DNA of 64,000 nucleotides from Acephala macrosclerotiorum (lineage: Eukaryota > Ascomycota > Leotiomycetes > Helotiales > Mollisiaceae): assembly GCA_014904845.1 (NCBI GenBank), contig MU119445.1:23156-87155 (forward strand), given 5' to 3'. Positions within the stretch are counted from its first letter, which is position 1. Each line of letters opens with the position of its first letter. Made by a program: the position numbers and the translations under genes. The notes below the pieces were generated by a model. It saw nothing but the letters and a program-made list of their open reading frames with translations. It made no database searches and was not told where the DNA came from. Below, in pieces: positions 11,566 through 24,034 of this stretch.

Positions 11566-12992
11566 TCAGTTTTTTTGTATGGGAGGAGTCCGGAGCGTGC
11601 TTTCGTAGGGCGAGGAGGTTCGAGTAGATGAGTCCTCGATGAAGAATGCTGCGAGAGAGAGGATCGTCTGAAACATGCCGGCGTAGGCGTCAAATGCGGG
11701 TTCGATTGATGAGCTGTGTGAGGATGGAATCGTGGCCGAGTTCCAGATTATACTGATAACGCTTTGGATGCGGAGGAGGTGGATCATGCGCATGTCTTCG
11801 GGTTTTGGGGTGTCTAATTTATTGATCATAAAAAGGCTGAGTTGAGCATTCCATTGGCGGAGCTGGGCGATGAGAGTAGCTCTTCGAGCTTGATCTGAGG
11901 ACGAAGTGCTGAAACTGGCTTCAAAGGAGAAGTCGGGTCCATTTGGTTTCAGGCTTTCGACGAAGAGAGCCACAAGGAGCTTTCTGGCTTCTCCGATGTT
12001 GGCGAACGGGACTCGGACTAGTTGAGAAGCGCTGAGGGTATGAGGAGAAGCTGGCAGGGGTTGTTGCCCGACTAATGAGCCTTGTATACTTAAACAAGAA
12101 AAAACTTGGGAAATGACTTCGTTAATGTCTGAAAGCTCTGAGGCCTCATGGTTTCGATGTTGAGTGTGAAGAATACTCAGGCCACTCTGAAGGTGTTTGA
12201 GAGCCACGTCGTTGTCTCCTCTTTTGAATTCGAGACAAATGAATAGCAAACACGTGATCAGGATGACAAGTTGAGAGTTGCCTTCATCTTGAATTTGATG
12301 TATCACAAAATGTATGGCTTTATTGTAGTGAAGAAGGGACGATACTTGTTCTTCTGGGCCAAGTGCGTGAGAATCTGACGCATCATCATGGTCGAGTGCT
12401 GCGATTGCTATTATCGCGTGGTACACAGCAGGCTCGGAGTAAGCCACTCTTGGTAATTGAGTGTTCCAAAATTCTATATCGAAATAACCACCTAAGGTTG
12501 GAGCTAGGTTCTGGTGATAGGTGAGGAAGAAATGTTGTTCTTGTGCATTTCCGGGTAATATCTCCGGCTGCCGAAGAGTTGCTCTAACCAAAAGGTAATC
12601 CCCGTTTCCTGAATCAGAAATTTGAGGTTTCTCGAGGGATATCGTTATCCGAGGGACTGGTTTGGTGGTTGAGGATGGAGCGGGTGCCGTCTTACTCCTT
12701 GGGTTGATTATTACCGCACGAAATTCGAAGCCTGGCGGGTAGCCATCACATACTCTGCCAGTATTTGAGCAATTAGCACAATCAGGCCTATTCTCGTCGC
12801 ACTTGATTCTTCTGACTCTGGAATATGTTAGACAGATGTCCCGAGGACAGAGAGACAAGGGTGACTGACTTGCTGGGACAATATCGGTGATAATGTTCCG
12901 GCTCAGCTTGGGAAACCCACTCACCAGGTCTTACATCCTGACTTGACTTTGGGAGCACTTCGTCGTTTGGCTTTCGTCCCAGACTCAACCAT
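11566..12992 (-). CDS. Zn2Cys6 fungal transcription factor, probably defective
   Basis: Nuclear DNA-binding regulator of the C6 zinc-cluster class. Exon 1 (12992-12925) encodes MVESGTKAKRR...KSGCKT and exon 2 (12817-11566) encodes VRRIKCDENRPDCANCSNTGRVCDGYPPG followed by a typical middle-homology region (HFFLTYHQNLAPTLGGYFDIEFW). The donor gtgagt and the acceptor ccag are canonical, but joining them makes the codon for the second cysteine read TGA and leaves one residue too few. The usual arrangement would need three more bases at the acceptor. The C-terminus stops soon after SLAAFFIEDSS, where relatives usually continue for roughly a hundred residues or more; the 9-bp minisatellite and fold-back repeats lie just beyond. 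The usual target genes cannot be inferred, though a broken GMC oxidoreductase lies divergently next door. Confidence 0.75.
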
Positions 12993-13606
12993 TCCAAGCC
13001 GCTGTACTGGAGCATGAATCAACGGCTGGAATCATGCAGGGCTTTGGATGATACGTAAAATGCAGGAGGCAGAACTATTCGAGAGGCATGGAAGGATATT
13101 CAATGCATGCGATAACGGTGTACGGTAGCGAAGAAAGGGGATCTCGGGAGAATGATCGGAAAGTGATAGATGTTGTGATGTTGGATATATAAAGTGGGTA
13201 TACCCGATGTGACTTGCTCGGTGGCTTGCAGGATCGGTCTGAAAAGAACCCGTCAGCACTTCTTCGTAATTGAGGGTTTCGTAACAACTTTGCGCCGAAC
13301 CGGAGCTTATTTAAGGTAAGGAGGCTAATTTACAGAGAGGCAGCCTGAAACGGAAGGTGGCTTGAACTCCTTCAAACTGGAAAATTAAGGTACGATCACA
13401 TGATTCCCGGCCATACTTTCCTTACCGGGGTTTGCTTTGTTAATCCGTTGCTAAATTTTGGATATCTTATTAGGTATAAATCAGACGGCGAATCTGCTTA
13501 CCCTGTATTCCGAGATCTTTCCTCTAACCTCAAACACTAAGGAATCGCCCGTTTCCTTTACAACGGAAGAGCAATCAAGACAAATAGCCCAAGCCTTTGA
13601 GTTCAT
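12993..13606. other. Intergenic region between divergent regulator and GMC relic
   Basis: It contains a TATA-like atatataaag at about 13184-13193 and no supported gene. It was probably a shared bidirectional promoter when both neighbours were functional. Confidence 0.4.
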
Positions 13607-14240
13607 ATGAATCCGAAAAATGCAAACGACATCATCGATATTATAATTATCGACGGAGGAACAGCGGGAAGTCTTCTCGCAGCCCGCCTTTCATACAACC
13701 CATCTCTGTGAATACTGGTCTTGGAGGCAGGTCAAAATCTCAACGAGCCGCGAACGTAAAAATACCAGGGTTTTCGAGGAACTTGCTTGGAAACCCGCTT
13801 ATGATTAGCAATTCCAAACTTCACCCAAGCCAGGCTTGAATGGGAGAGTAATTCAGCAACCGAGAGGGAAATTATGGGGTGGTTCGAGCGCAATCAACTC
13901 ACACGCACTTGTGTATCCGCCGAGAAGCTACCACGATGCATGTAGCCTACTAGGAAATGGGAATGCGGAAGATCGTTGGGACTGGGAGGGAGCTGGAAAA
14001 TATTGTAGAAGGTTTCAGACTTTGCAGAAGCCTAGTGAGGAAGTCAGGAGGCAGTTGAAGATTGGGTATCTCGGATGGGAGAGTTGGGGTGATGATGGCT
14101 CTGAGGGAGAACAAGACTAGCAAAATGAAGGTCCGCGAGAGGGGATTCAAGCCTCTTTTCCAGTCACGCCTAATTTGTTGCAGCAGGTTTGGGTAGACGT
14201 AATCCAAGATCTAGGATTCAAGCACAATTCTGAGATGAGC
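13607..14240 (+). pseudogene. GMC oxidoreductase (choline dehydrogenase-like), N-terminal relic
   Basis: FAD-dependent alcohol oxidoreductase family fragment. From the ATG at 13607 the Rossmann motif IIDGGTAGSLLAARLS is readable, then TGA at 13709-13711, then ILVLEAG in the same frame. A shift is needed to read NVKIPGFSRNLLG and another to reach LNGRVIQQPRGKLWGGSSAIN, the GMC signature PRGKxxGGSSAIN. Further shifts give IQASFPVTP and VWVDVIQDLGF, after which homology stops near 14240. The substrate and catalytic C-terminal half (His/Asn pair) is missing. At least one stop and several frameshifts plus the truncation make it non-functional. Confidence 0.88.
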
Positions 14241-14715
14241 CTTAGAATCACGTGGAGCATTCTAGGCTAAGAGTAGCGTGCTTATACGAGCATATAAGCT
14301 CCCTTTTCATAGAACTCAATCTACAACCTCTTTCGTCCGCACGACTCTACGAACTATCCCACCTCTCTTTCTGACAGATATTCTTCAGGTACGGGTCTCT
14401 TCGTCGGTTCCGCCTCCGCGTTGGCCACTGGTGGTCTAGCATCACTCATCATTGCATAGGATTGATTGGCGTTATGTTGTTCTGTACAGTCCATGATCAT
14501 CCGGCCAAGCTGCGTAAAATATTATCACCACAAATAGCGTGACATGTTTCACGTGTTTGCTCGTCGAATAGTAAAGAGGTCCGTCGTAGCATTGCTTGGG
14601 CTACCTGCGAAGAAATATATATGTAGTCCACATCCCGGCGTGATGAAATACCCTATGCGGTGAAATTTGACCAGGGTGCTTCGACTTTTCAGGCTCTTTA
14701 CTAAAATGTCCATAT
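14241..14715. other. Intergenic, nothing recognised
   Basis: No coding frame is supported. A short inverted repeat, cttata/tataag, lies at about 14280-14299. Confidence 0.45.
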
Positions 14716-15420
14716 CTACCTTAGACTCTCTCTTATCTCCTCTAGCCTGCTTCTCTGCCGTTGCTGCTCATCGAAATTCCCATCTTCCAACCACTTTTCA
14801 AACGCTTTCCTGCACATTGGCCATTCAGAATCGATGATAGAATACCAAGCAGAGTCTCTGTTCCTCCCTTTGTTGATCTGATGTTGTCTAAATGTCCCTT
14901 CGTAGACAAACCCATACCTCTCTGCAGCCTTCCTAGACTGGAGATTTAAGGAATTGGTCTTCCATTGTAATCTTCGATGATTCAACTCGAAAAGAAGACC
15001 GGCGAGGAGATAGACCACTTCCGTCCCCGCCCTAGTCCTCTGTAATTGAGGACCGAAGAAGAGTCCGAGCTCGGCGACTCGATTGGTGAGGCGATCTTCG
15101 GACAGAGCAAAGGCAAGGCCGACTGCTTTGCCTTTGTTCGGTCCGGAAAGGAGGGAGACAGCGTAAATCACAAGGTCGTCGCTCATTTTAAGGAGCTCAT
15201 TTAGGTAGTCATCGAATTCGGAAGTCGTGCTGAGTGGCTCGTCGGGCCACCATACCCAGAGGTCGGCATGAGACCCTACGTTCTCGTAAAGGTCGGGGAA
15301 ATGGTTCTGCGTGAGGCGCTCCAGTGTCACATGCTTGCCAGCCAAGGGCTCGGGTCTGGGGAAGTGTGCAGGGTTGGTGTTGGAGACGACTGCTCCAAGG
15401 GTAAGAGGGTTGATCGACAT
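14716..15420 (-). CDS. GNAT acetyltransferase, RimJ/RimL type
   Basis: Single-exon gene of 234 residues. It is predicted to transfer acetyl from acetyl-CoA to an amine on a small molecule or protein N-terminus. The N-terminal GKHVTLERLTQNHFPDLYENV is the usual RimL opening; the core has KAVGLAFALSEDRLTNRVAELG and a TEVVYLLAGLLFE helix. NSLNLQSRKAAERYGFVYEGTFRQH is the conserved C-terminal motif in which the Asn and Tyr sit near the acetyl-CoA site, and DSAWYSIIDSEWP follows. Full length and uninterrupted. The substrate cannot be told from sequence. Confidence 0.92.
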   Translation of the reverse strand: MSINPLTLGAVVSNTNPAHFPRPEPLAGKHVTLERLTQNHFPDLYENVGSHADLWVWWPDEPLSTTSEFDDYLNELLKMSDDLVIYAVSLLSGPNKGKAVGLAFALSEDRLTNRVAELGLFFGPQLQRTRAGTEVVYLLAGLLFELNHRRLQWKTNSLNLQSRKAAERYGFVYEGTFRQHQINKGRNRDSAWYSIIDSEWPMCRKAFEKWLEDGNFDEQQRQRSRLEEIRESLR

Positions 15421-16511
15421 GCTGGAAATCTGAGAGGTGGATTGAGATATTCAGATTTGAAATATGATGACGTTCAAAGAGGACGGATGACCTTTACCTC
15501 TCTCCTAGGGTAAATAAGTTGACCCCTTGAGGGTCTGGGCGCCATACCCCACCCTGATGCTGCTTTATGCACATTCCTTTCGAAGGGTAGTTCTGGTGCG
15601 AAAGTGGGTGTCGGTTGAGACATGGGACCGCATAGCGATGCCACCTGCCTCATTAAGGAGGTGGGGTGGCCCCACCCCTCTCTATTTATATACAGACCCT
15701 CTGTAGCCCTTTTCACCACCATTACAGTCTTTACCAAGCAATTGACAGTGGGTATAAAGTGACCTAAAGCAGCATGGGCAAAGCGTTGAACTTATCGGTA
15801 GTTAATCCTAGTCGCGCAGAACCTGCTAGAACCGCCCCACGTCAGGGAGTAAACTTATTCACCCTAGGAGAGAAGTATGCGAAGTTTTGAAAGATAATAG
15901 GATCTGAGTTGCATGTACTTAGAAAGCTTTACTTCTTTAGGACTAGTGAATAGAATTGCATGGAAGAAGATCGAATATGGTAGTGAAGAGGTATGCCAAG
16001 GTGTTTCACGATATGTTGGGATTTTCCACGTCCTCTTCTGAAGTCACCCACATCACCTTCCAAGTTGTTCACTATTACATAGTGTCCTATAATCTGCAGA
16101 GGCCAACTCTTCAGTGCCTTCTCAATCTTACTTGCGTGTGCTCCGGAATGCTCACCCTCGGTTAAGCTTGCTCACCCATAGCTCAGGCCAAAGCAGCAGC
16201 TGTTCAGGTTCAGGGACGGAAATGGAAAACGGCATGAGAATATTCCCATGCGGTACTTGCTGTTAGACAGGGAAGAAAGTTTGTTTAAAACACATTTACT
16301 GAGATAGTTCGATAAAACTCCCTCTAGTCTCAAAGAGCAAATGCCACCCCTCTTAAATTTGATTCTCAGTGAAGCTTTGCGCAACGGCTTTGTACCTCGT
16401 GAGAACGAAGAGAACGAAGAGATCTAGGACTTATGCAACTATGATCATGCGATTCCAACTTTGTATTTCGGTTCAACGTACACTTTGATCCGAAGTTTTC
16501 CCGACCTGATC
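15421..16511. other. Intergenic, GNAT promoter and unassigned sequence
   Basis: It includes the upstream region of the acetyltransferase (reading minus) with several CCCCT/AGGGG stress-type boxes around 15520-15690. The right part has no gene I can support. Confidence 0.4.
15661..15675. promoter_or_regulatory. Inverted GTGGGG sites, possible carbon-repressor (CreA-type) operator
   Basis: The sequence gtggggtggccccac has 6-bp arms in inverted orientation, three bases apart. Each arm fits the CreA consensus SYGGRG. It is about 240 bases upstream of the GNAT start. Binding is inferred only. Confidence 0.3.
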
Positions 16512-18845
16512 TCAACTGCTTTCCTCGCTACTCGATGAAGTTTCCTCCTTGCTGTTTTTATCACTATCAGAAAGAGACCAATAGTCCTCAGGATGAAGCT
16601 GTTTGCGCCACTCCCTGGCTAAGCTTTCCATGCTCGCAGAATGTTTTCCAACAAATTTTTTAACATCTAGCCCTTGGCCTGTTTGACGCATTGATTCTGC
16701 TCTCAAATTCAAGATATTGCTTTTCGTAAAGCTCTTATGGACGTACACGGACCTGGTAGCGCTCGTAACCAGGAGCTTGAACATGCAAGCACATTCCTCC
16801 ACTAGTCCGACAATTGTTGAAAGAGCTTTGGAGGTACTTTTCTCCCGCTTCCCATATTCAAAGAAGCTTATACCATCAATTAGGCAAAATATTATTTGGT
16901 CTTCGGCCAATTGTCGCACAAGCCCCTCAAAAATGAAGCAAAGGGCGCCGATATCATGGTCGTTAATGTCCTGCTGTCTCAGCGAAGTTCGGATGAATGT
17001 TAGATCCAGAGATGGTGATGAGATCAGAAGTTGGTAGATCAAATATGTCATCATCAACTCGCTGTGTTTATCATCCTGAGCGGTTTCTATATGCATTCCA
17101 CAGAAGAATGACAACGAAAACGCTCCTTTGAAAGACTCCAGAGATTGCACCAGCATTTCGCACGCGAGCGTAAAAGGCGATATCTTTTCCGAGCTCCCAT
17201 TGCCATTGATAAGCAGCATTTGAGATGTTGCGTTTGTGACCCATGTCTTTAATCGAGGGTGGAGCATGATCGCTTGGGCTCGTTCTTGGAACGTGCTATC
17301 TGAGGCTCGTCCAAACTTGAGGGCTTTACTAATGTCCTTATTGAAGACCTCAAAATTGCATCTAAGCGCTTTCATCAAGTCTCGCGCTGTCAAGCGTTCA
17401 TCTGCGTAGAAGGTTAGTCGCTACATTTTGTAAATTTGCTTAGCCAGGGTACTAACTCTTTGGCACCATTGGCTTCTCGCTCGATTCGCTTATGAAAGCT
17501 TTGGCACCTGTTTTCGGTTATGAAACATGAAACAAGTGGAATGGTTTCCTTGCAAGGTTTCTTACCGTCCTGAAATAGGTTTAGGAAGGCATTGAGTGTG
17601 TCTTGGATTCCGTTTTCTATCCGCGCTTGGCCTTTGATTAAGACATCGACGCCCGTCTCAACACCCTCGATAGTAACCCGAATACCTTCCATGTTCACAG
17701 TCTCTATTGCACTACTTAGAGAACATTTATGATGGTCATTCTCGAGGATGACTTACGTATAGCCAGATTTTCATGAATGCTTCCGATTAGGTATTGCGAA
17801 CAAATTTCTGCTTGTTGGCGTACAGCTGCAGCTCGGTCCCAAACATCCTTTATCCTGTCTTCTAAATCCATCTCGTAATCGTCTTGTTGCCACAGTGCTT
17901 TTGCTGCGTGTCTAAACCCACTTTTGGACATCCATTCTAGCATGTGCTTAAAGACGAGAAGAATAGCTTTGTATAATCTGGAGAATTCGATATGTAACTC
18001 TGCTGACTTATACAAATTTCTCATTTCCAGATACTGCTTGGCTGTCTGGAGAGCTTGTGGAATCTTGCCGAGACTCGACAATATCAAGTCCCTGATCTTA
18101 GCCATTCGAATACATGACTACTTTTGATTAGCTGCCTATTATCAACCAGTAAGCCTTTTAGGTATGCGTCATTTACCTTAATCACTAATTTGAAAGCGCC
18201 ACAAACAATTGATGAGTATTCACCAGTGGGCAAAAGAGAGAGCCAGGCCTGGAAAAGACCACCACTGTCACCGACATTGCTGAAGAATTGTTCAAACCCA
18301 CGAATAATTGGCCTGTCTTTGTGCTTTTGCTTGTATTGCGATTCTGTTTCTCTCATTGTAGCCTCGACTTGAACCCAGTCTTGATATTTGTTAAAATCGA
18401 CCTTCACTCCCGAGCCTCTTGCTGCGTTTTGAAACTCGTTCATTACTTTCAATAGATCCTCCTTCTCTCTCTCTGCGATTTCGTAGACGTTGACAGTACT
18501 AAGAACACAAATTATCAGCTAGGCAGACACAAAATTATAGGAACAGAACACATACGCTGTCTTGCCATCCATCTTAACGTAGCGCTTCAGCTCCGCGTCA
18601 AATACGACCTCCGTATTGATGATGGGAGGCACGACCACACCATCCACACCTGATTCAACACCTTGCCGAGCGATCGTCACAACGCCTCCTGGCAATGTAT
18701 AATCCGTAGAGATAAGAGACGCCATTCCTTCAAATTTTTTCATTGAATTTCGTTCGAATTCGATGCTTTCGTGAATAGTTATCGAGCGCCATCGAAGGAT
18801 GTTGTGCAATTTCAGCAGCCGGGAAAGCTGGCTGGGTCCTACCAT
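16512..18845 (-). CDS. Fungal DUF7708-like protein with degenerate P-loop-like segment
   Basis: Six exons on the minus strand (18845-18556, 18498-18177, 18117-17757, 17703-17566, 17507-17457, 17401-16512) join in one frame to about 683 residues; in-frame Met codons at 18743 and 18725 are alternative starts. The segment GLFQAWLSLLPTGEYSSIVCGAFKLVIK resembles the DUF7708 region of large fungal proteins that precede NACHT or ankyrin domains. Downstream come a probable coiled region, then SQMLLINGNGSSEKISPFT, where a P-loop would be expected but the GKS/T is absent, and FFCGMH plus a Walker-B-like IIFCLIDGISFF. The end is acidic and serine-rich. Role unknown; nucleotide binding is doubtful. These proteins are typical of fungal accessory regions. 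Confidence 0.75.
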
Positions 18846-20021
18846 ACAGATGAGTGACAGTTCTGATAGGGCAACAACAGGTCCAACAAACGCCTTCCAT
18901 ATAAACCTCCGGATTCAGCCTTGGCAGTCGTTTTTGAAAGAAGGCTGACTAGCCGCTGGATTTTCTGGCCAACCGGGATAGACCGTAGATTGATAACATG
19001 CGTCCGATATACAGTTTTCAATGAAGATTGGACCCAACTTAGACACCGAGAATGGGAAGTTCTACTCGATGACTCCCTGTACTACTTATTCCAAGCCTCA
19101 TCTACAATACCATGCGCTTGCGGCTTGCATAGCCCCAACCCCATTGGATCTACCCTATTTACATGTAGGATGTTGTCTAACGCGGGTCTATTGCATCCTC
19201 CCGTCCATCTTGGATAGAAACCTCGGATGCATGAATTCCCGGTTCAGCTGAGCCCCATGAATACATGCAATTGGGATCTGCCTCAGGGTCAGGCGCTCAG
19301 AGAAGGAGGTACAGAACCTTCAAGTGCGACATAACCTGCTGTGGCCGCCGATCTAGTTACGGAACCCCTCGTTATGGAAACATTCTCTCATTGTGGTAGG
19401 CGTCCAGCAAATTAAGTCCGAAGGTAAGCATTTGAATTATATTACTCCGTTATCGCGATAATCCTACGAGTATATTCTCAGCGTGCAATAGTTACAGGAG
19501 GTTGATGAAACAGTAAGACAACAACGCATTAAATCACTACTTGATCCTTCACACTCCCTACCAAGCTCCAAGGCTTGAATGTGACACCATGAACTCTGAC
19601 TGTGAAAGAAGGAAATCGCATCGACCTTGCGTCACGCGGGCTATCCAATCAAACGCCGAGAATTCTAAGGAAGTTTGAACATTATGCAAGTAATATTGAG
19701 TCTGTGCTACCATTTCTCAGGGTCCACTGACACGTTGCATCCCCATTTCGGACTTTGTTGCCGTTGGAGGCACTGCGGTGGAAGCTCTGCATGCAGAAGA
19801 GGGGTCGATTCATCCTTTGCTGGGCGGCCGAAAGCCTCAACTTACGAAAAATCTCTGGAGTCTCCTTGCCCTTATCCTTTCACACATTGCAACCCGACCA
19901 TTGCATCGCAGCAGCAACCAAATTGAACGGAATTACTACCAACTTGCGACTTTTATTAGTTGTAAACATTTCCAGCAACAACCATCACTTTCGCTTGCAC
20001 AACTTCGTTCCGAATCAAACT
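18846..20021. other. Intergenic, nothing recognised
   Basis: Several overlapping short frames on both strands lack domains. The AAA+ frame is open upstream of 20022 to 19755, but I place its start at 20022, because the upstream part reads as non-protein-like leader (many Cys and His, no conserved pattern). Confidence 0.4.
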
Positions 20022-23000
20022 ATGGACAGTCTAGACCCAAAAGAAAGAGTGCCTTTCAACGATCAACGATCTACTGCCGAGACTTCAGTATGTGGAGTAT
20101 CATGCGCAAGTGGGGATGTGGAGACTACCACAGCTACAACATCCATGACTTCGATATTGTCCCACATCTGCAAAACGAAGATACTTGAGAACGAAACGGG
20201 TACAGTTGCTCCACTCCCAGAAGTACTGGATGGAAAGGGAACGGTGGAAGGAGTCCTCGATATCGACACCGGAACACATCCTCTGATCCCCTCGAGCTCA
20301 GCACGGATAGATTATGGCGATATGGATGAACTCAGTGAGCTGGGTGAGGAGATATATTATCACATGAGTCGCAAATTCTATAACAGAAGATTTGATGAGA
20401 GAGTTAAGAAGGCACCAAAACAGGTCGCGCAAATCGTCCAATACACAAGATTGATGGAGGAGCGCATGCAAGTACTCGAACGAGAGGTTCGTGAGTTGAA
20501 AGACACCAAGAACGAGAACAATACACCCAAATCAGACGCAACAGAAAGAAAGGTTTTGCCTCCCCGCCTCCTTCCAGATATCCGCCGAGCAACTTGGTCC
20601 GATTACGGAGCTGCGCCACAAACGCATGCGATTGATGTTCTTTACGGAGAGCCTGATGATGCGACCGCACATCAGAGCGCCTCGGAAATCTGGAAGAAAC
20701 GAAAGCTCCTGGGCCAATCGACGACTCAGAAACCTAGCCTGTCCATCGCGGACAAGCGTCCTACTCGGATCAAGATCCTATCTGAGCTTCTCAGGATCGA
20801 GTTGAGGGAGCTCACTAGCTTTGAGATTGGGTTTCGGAGCAGAGATATATTGTCGCCTTTCAAACCATTTGTGCTCTTCGAGGAAAGGATTCGTGGGCAT
20901 ACACAGACTTTGATCGACCGACTCAACAATCTCGAGGCTGAGGTGAGCAATAATGAAAGCTTTTCCAGCGTAGGACGCCAGGATACAGCAATCTCGGAGA
21001 GAGACCAGCCAGCTACCAGTATAATCGCAGGCGGGATATCGAACTTGAATGCGAGAGACTCAATAGAGACTGCTATTGGCAGCTCAGACCTATACGACAC
21101 CACATCGCGACCACAAAATGACACCAGTTCAGCGTTCCAACGATCCGCTAGTCCAAATTGCATGGTCCCAGTTGCTGACAGTTACGATACGAGAGTTCTC
21201 TCAGGAGAGGAAAGATTGAATCCTCAAGACATCGGGCGCTTGATGTACTCGTGCAATCTATCGCGTAAGCAGGCAGTATCCAAGCTCAAAGAGAATGACC
21301 ACTTCGAGCTAAAGAAGGAAGAACTACTTAAAGACTCGAAGGAAGAAGATAGAGCAATCTGGGGAAGGCATGCTGCGTTGTTCGAGGCAAGAATCCTCGT
21401 CCATGAATGGAAGTCTGTTATCAGTTTGTTGGACAACGAGCTCTCACCGATTTTCAAGTTTCGCGATGACCTAAGGAACGGAAAGGTTAAGGAAGTTTCT
21501 TTCAATGACCTGCCACATATATTTGAGCCTGGTCAATATGTAGTGCCTTTGGACGATAAAGCCAAGATGTTGCGTGTCTTCTCCGTGACCGGAGGCCGAA
21601 GATTACTGAATGAGTCTCCTCGAACAGATGCAGAGCCTGGTCATCAAGAATCGGCCACAGAAACTGCAATGGCTGCTTTCAAAACTTTCCTTCAGGTCTC
21701 TGAAAAATTCAGTCCGTTGGTCGTCGACTGCTATCAATTCGATTTCGATGGTACTCATTTTGGACCAGTTCAAACTACTTTCCGTATCAAAAGGTTTGAG
21801 GACGTTCAGAAAATCGATTCGCTAGCAGTATTCCCGGCCAATTTCATCTCAGACGTGGATCTTTTGAAGAGAAATTTGAGAGCTAGGGGGAAGAAGTTCT
21901 TGGAGCTATGCTCGCTGGATCATGTCGTACACAAGGAATACGAGGGTTTGAGTCTAGACAATCCCCCAGAGCAAATCGAAAGTCAAATCATCGTGGATTT
22001 TGACATGGCTTCACGAATTCCAAATGAACAACAACCGAAGGGTAAAGGCTGGGTCCCGAGACTTGGACTTGATGGCCCAACAAAGCCTAACGGGAGGGAG
22101 ATCAACGGGAGGTCTGAAGACTGTAAATTTAGTGACTGTCCATTTTGCGAAGCTGCAATCCTGGATGATCAGTCAGATGACCAGAAACGCAGCAAAGCCT
22201 TTATTCTCGGTACCACACACCTCAGTGGGGCGCCAATCAGATCAGAGCATTTGAATGGAGAAGACTGCATGCTCTTGAACGCCAGAGTGCTCGGATTTGT
22301 ACTGAGAAATCGAAAATGGGGTGAGTGTTTCGAAGTAGAATGTATAATGCGACTTATTCACTGACATGCATAGCCCGTCTCCACGTTGACAACATCTCTC
22401 CCGTTGAGCGACATGAGAACAATTTCGACAAACTAGTTCTTCCCAGAGGATACCGAAAGATTGTGCGAGCTTTAGTTGAGACTCATTTCAAGACAACAGA
22501 TTCAGATACCAAGGAGAAAGCTCGCCACAATGCTGACTTAGTCAGAGGAAAAGGCAAGGGCCTCATCATTCTCCTCCATGGGGCTCCTGGAGTTGGAAAG
22601 ACCTCAACGGCAGAATGTGTAGCTGAGCATACCCAGAGACCTTTGTTTGCGATAACTTGCGGAGATATTGGGGAGACTGCAGCAGAAGTTGAGAAGAATC
22701 TGGATCGCTGTTTCCAGATGGCTCATCGATGGGGATGTGTCTTGCTGCTCGACGAAGCCGATGTCTTTCTTGCTCAGAGGGACAAGACCGATCTCCGTAG
22801 AAACGCGATTGTATCAGGTAGATTCAAATCCCATCAAAGAATACATTCTTATGTTAATACTCGTTCAGTTTTCCTCAGAGTGCTTGAGTACTACGCAGGA
22901 ATTTTGTTCTTGACGACGAATCGGGTCGGCAGTTTTGACCAGGCGTTCAAGTCAAGAATTCACATGAGTCTTTTGTATCCAATCCTTGATCAGAAGTCCA

Positions 23001-23614
23001 CTCGAAAGATATGGCAGATGAACTTGGATCGAGCGATCGAGAAGCAGAAGGAACTAGGTCTAATAATTGACAAGGGGAACATCATGGATTTTGCGGATGA
23101 TCATTGGAAAGAATCAGAAGAGGGAGAATCCGGGTACTGGAATGGCCGTCAGATTCGCAATGGTACCGAGATCCGCATGATGCGTTGGTTTTTATGCTGA
23201 CTGGTTCAAATAGCTTTCCAGACAGCAATCGCCCTCGCGCAATGGGAGAGGAAGGAATCGAACTCCGAAGCAATAGAACTCAATCGCAGACATTTCATCA
23301 AAGTCTCCAAAGCCGCACGTTCCTTCGATGCCTATCTGAACAAGGTTTATGGCGGCCAAAGCGAAGCAGAAAAGGCCGTAGAGCTCAGCGAGCGTTTCGA
23401 CAAGTGGGACACCGATGAAGTGACGAGTAAAAAGCATGCTAAATACAAGGAGAAGAGGATAGCAGGAAAGAATGTCGCGTTTTTTGGTGGATCAAAAAAG
23501 GGCAAGGATAAAAAGTCGAAAAAAGAGGAAAGCTGCAGTGATTCGGAGAGCGATAGCCCTCAACAACGGAGACAGAAAAAATTCAGTGAAAGCGAGAGCA
23601 TTACCGATGAATAG
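20022..23614 (+). CDS. Large AAA+ ATPase of the fungal DUF7025 family
   Basis: Exons 20022-22320, 22374-22817, 22869-23162 and 23214-23614 join to about 1145 residues. Residues 1 to about 250 are low-complexity with a coiled segment (MEERMQVLEREVRELKD). The middle matches the DUF7025-type region before the ATPase (SVISLLDNELSPIFKF, DLPHIFEPGQYVVP). The AAA core begins after the first intron: Walker A HGAPGVGKTS at about residues 835-844, Walker B VLLLDEADVF near 889-898, sensor-1-like FLTTNRVG and arginine SRIH. The tail is lysine-rich and acidic with KKGKDKKSKKEE. Introns are 50-53 bases. The key ATPase residues are present. The likely role is remodelling of an unknown protein target; such genes are abundant in fungi but poorly characterised. 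Confidence 0.92.
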
Positions 23615-24034
23615 AGGCCACAAGAAGGGTTTGCTTGGGTAGGTAGAAATTCGAGACTGCTCGTGCTGGTTCCAATGATAATTCAATGAGATATATATGT
23701 CGTACAATGAAATTGGTGTTGCAGTTCCTATCGAAGAAAATTCGCCCGAGCGGAGCCCCCATCTGACCAATTGCAAAAGGCGTTCGGAAAAATACGAGGA
23801 ACAAGCACATGAGAGTAATAGTATGTGCAGTGCGAGCGTTTATGATTCATTCTAACGAACGGCAGCAGACTATGCGCAGTCCCATCGACAGATTCTTCGC
23901 GTTCCCGCGTCAATGCACTAATCAATCGAGACGACCACCACAGTAAACTAGCTAGCTTTCATCTGATGGTCTGATTATCGATCCACTGATGACTCGGGAG
24001 TCCAACACAATCAATGTTCTGAAGATGCTCGAAT
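23615..24034. other. Convergent 3' intergenic region
   Basis: It lies between the 3' ends of the AAA+ gene and the minus-strand gene ending at 24035. No gene or clear repeat was seen. Confidence 0.5.
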
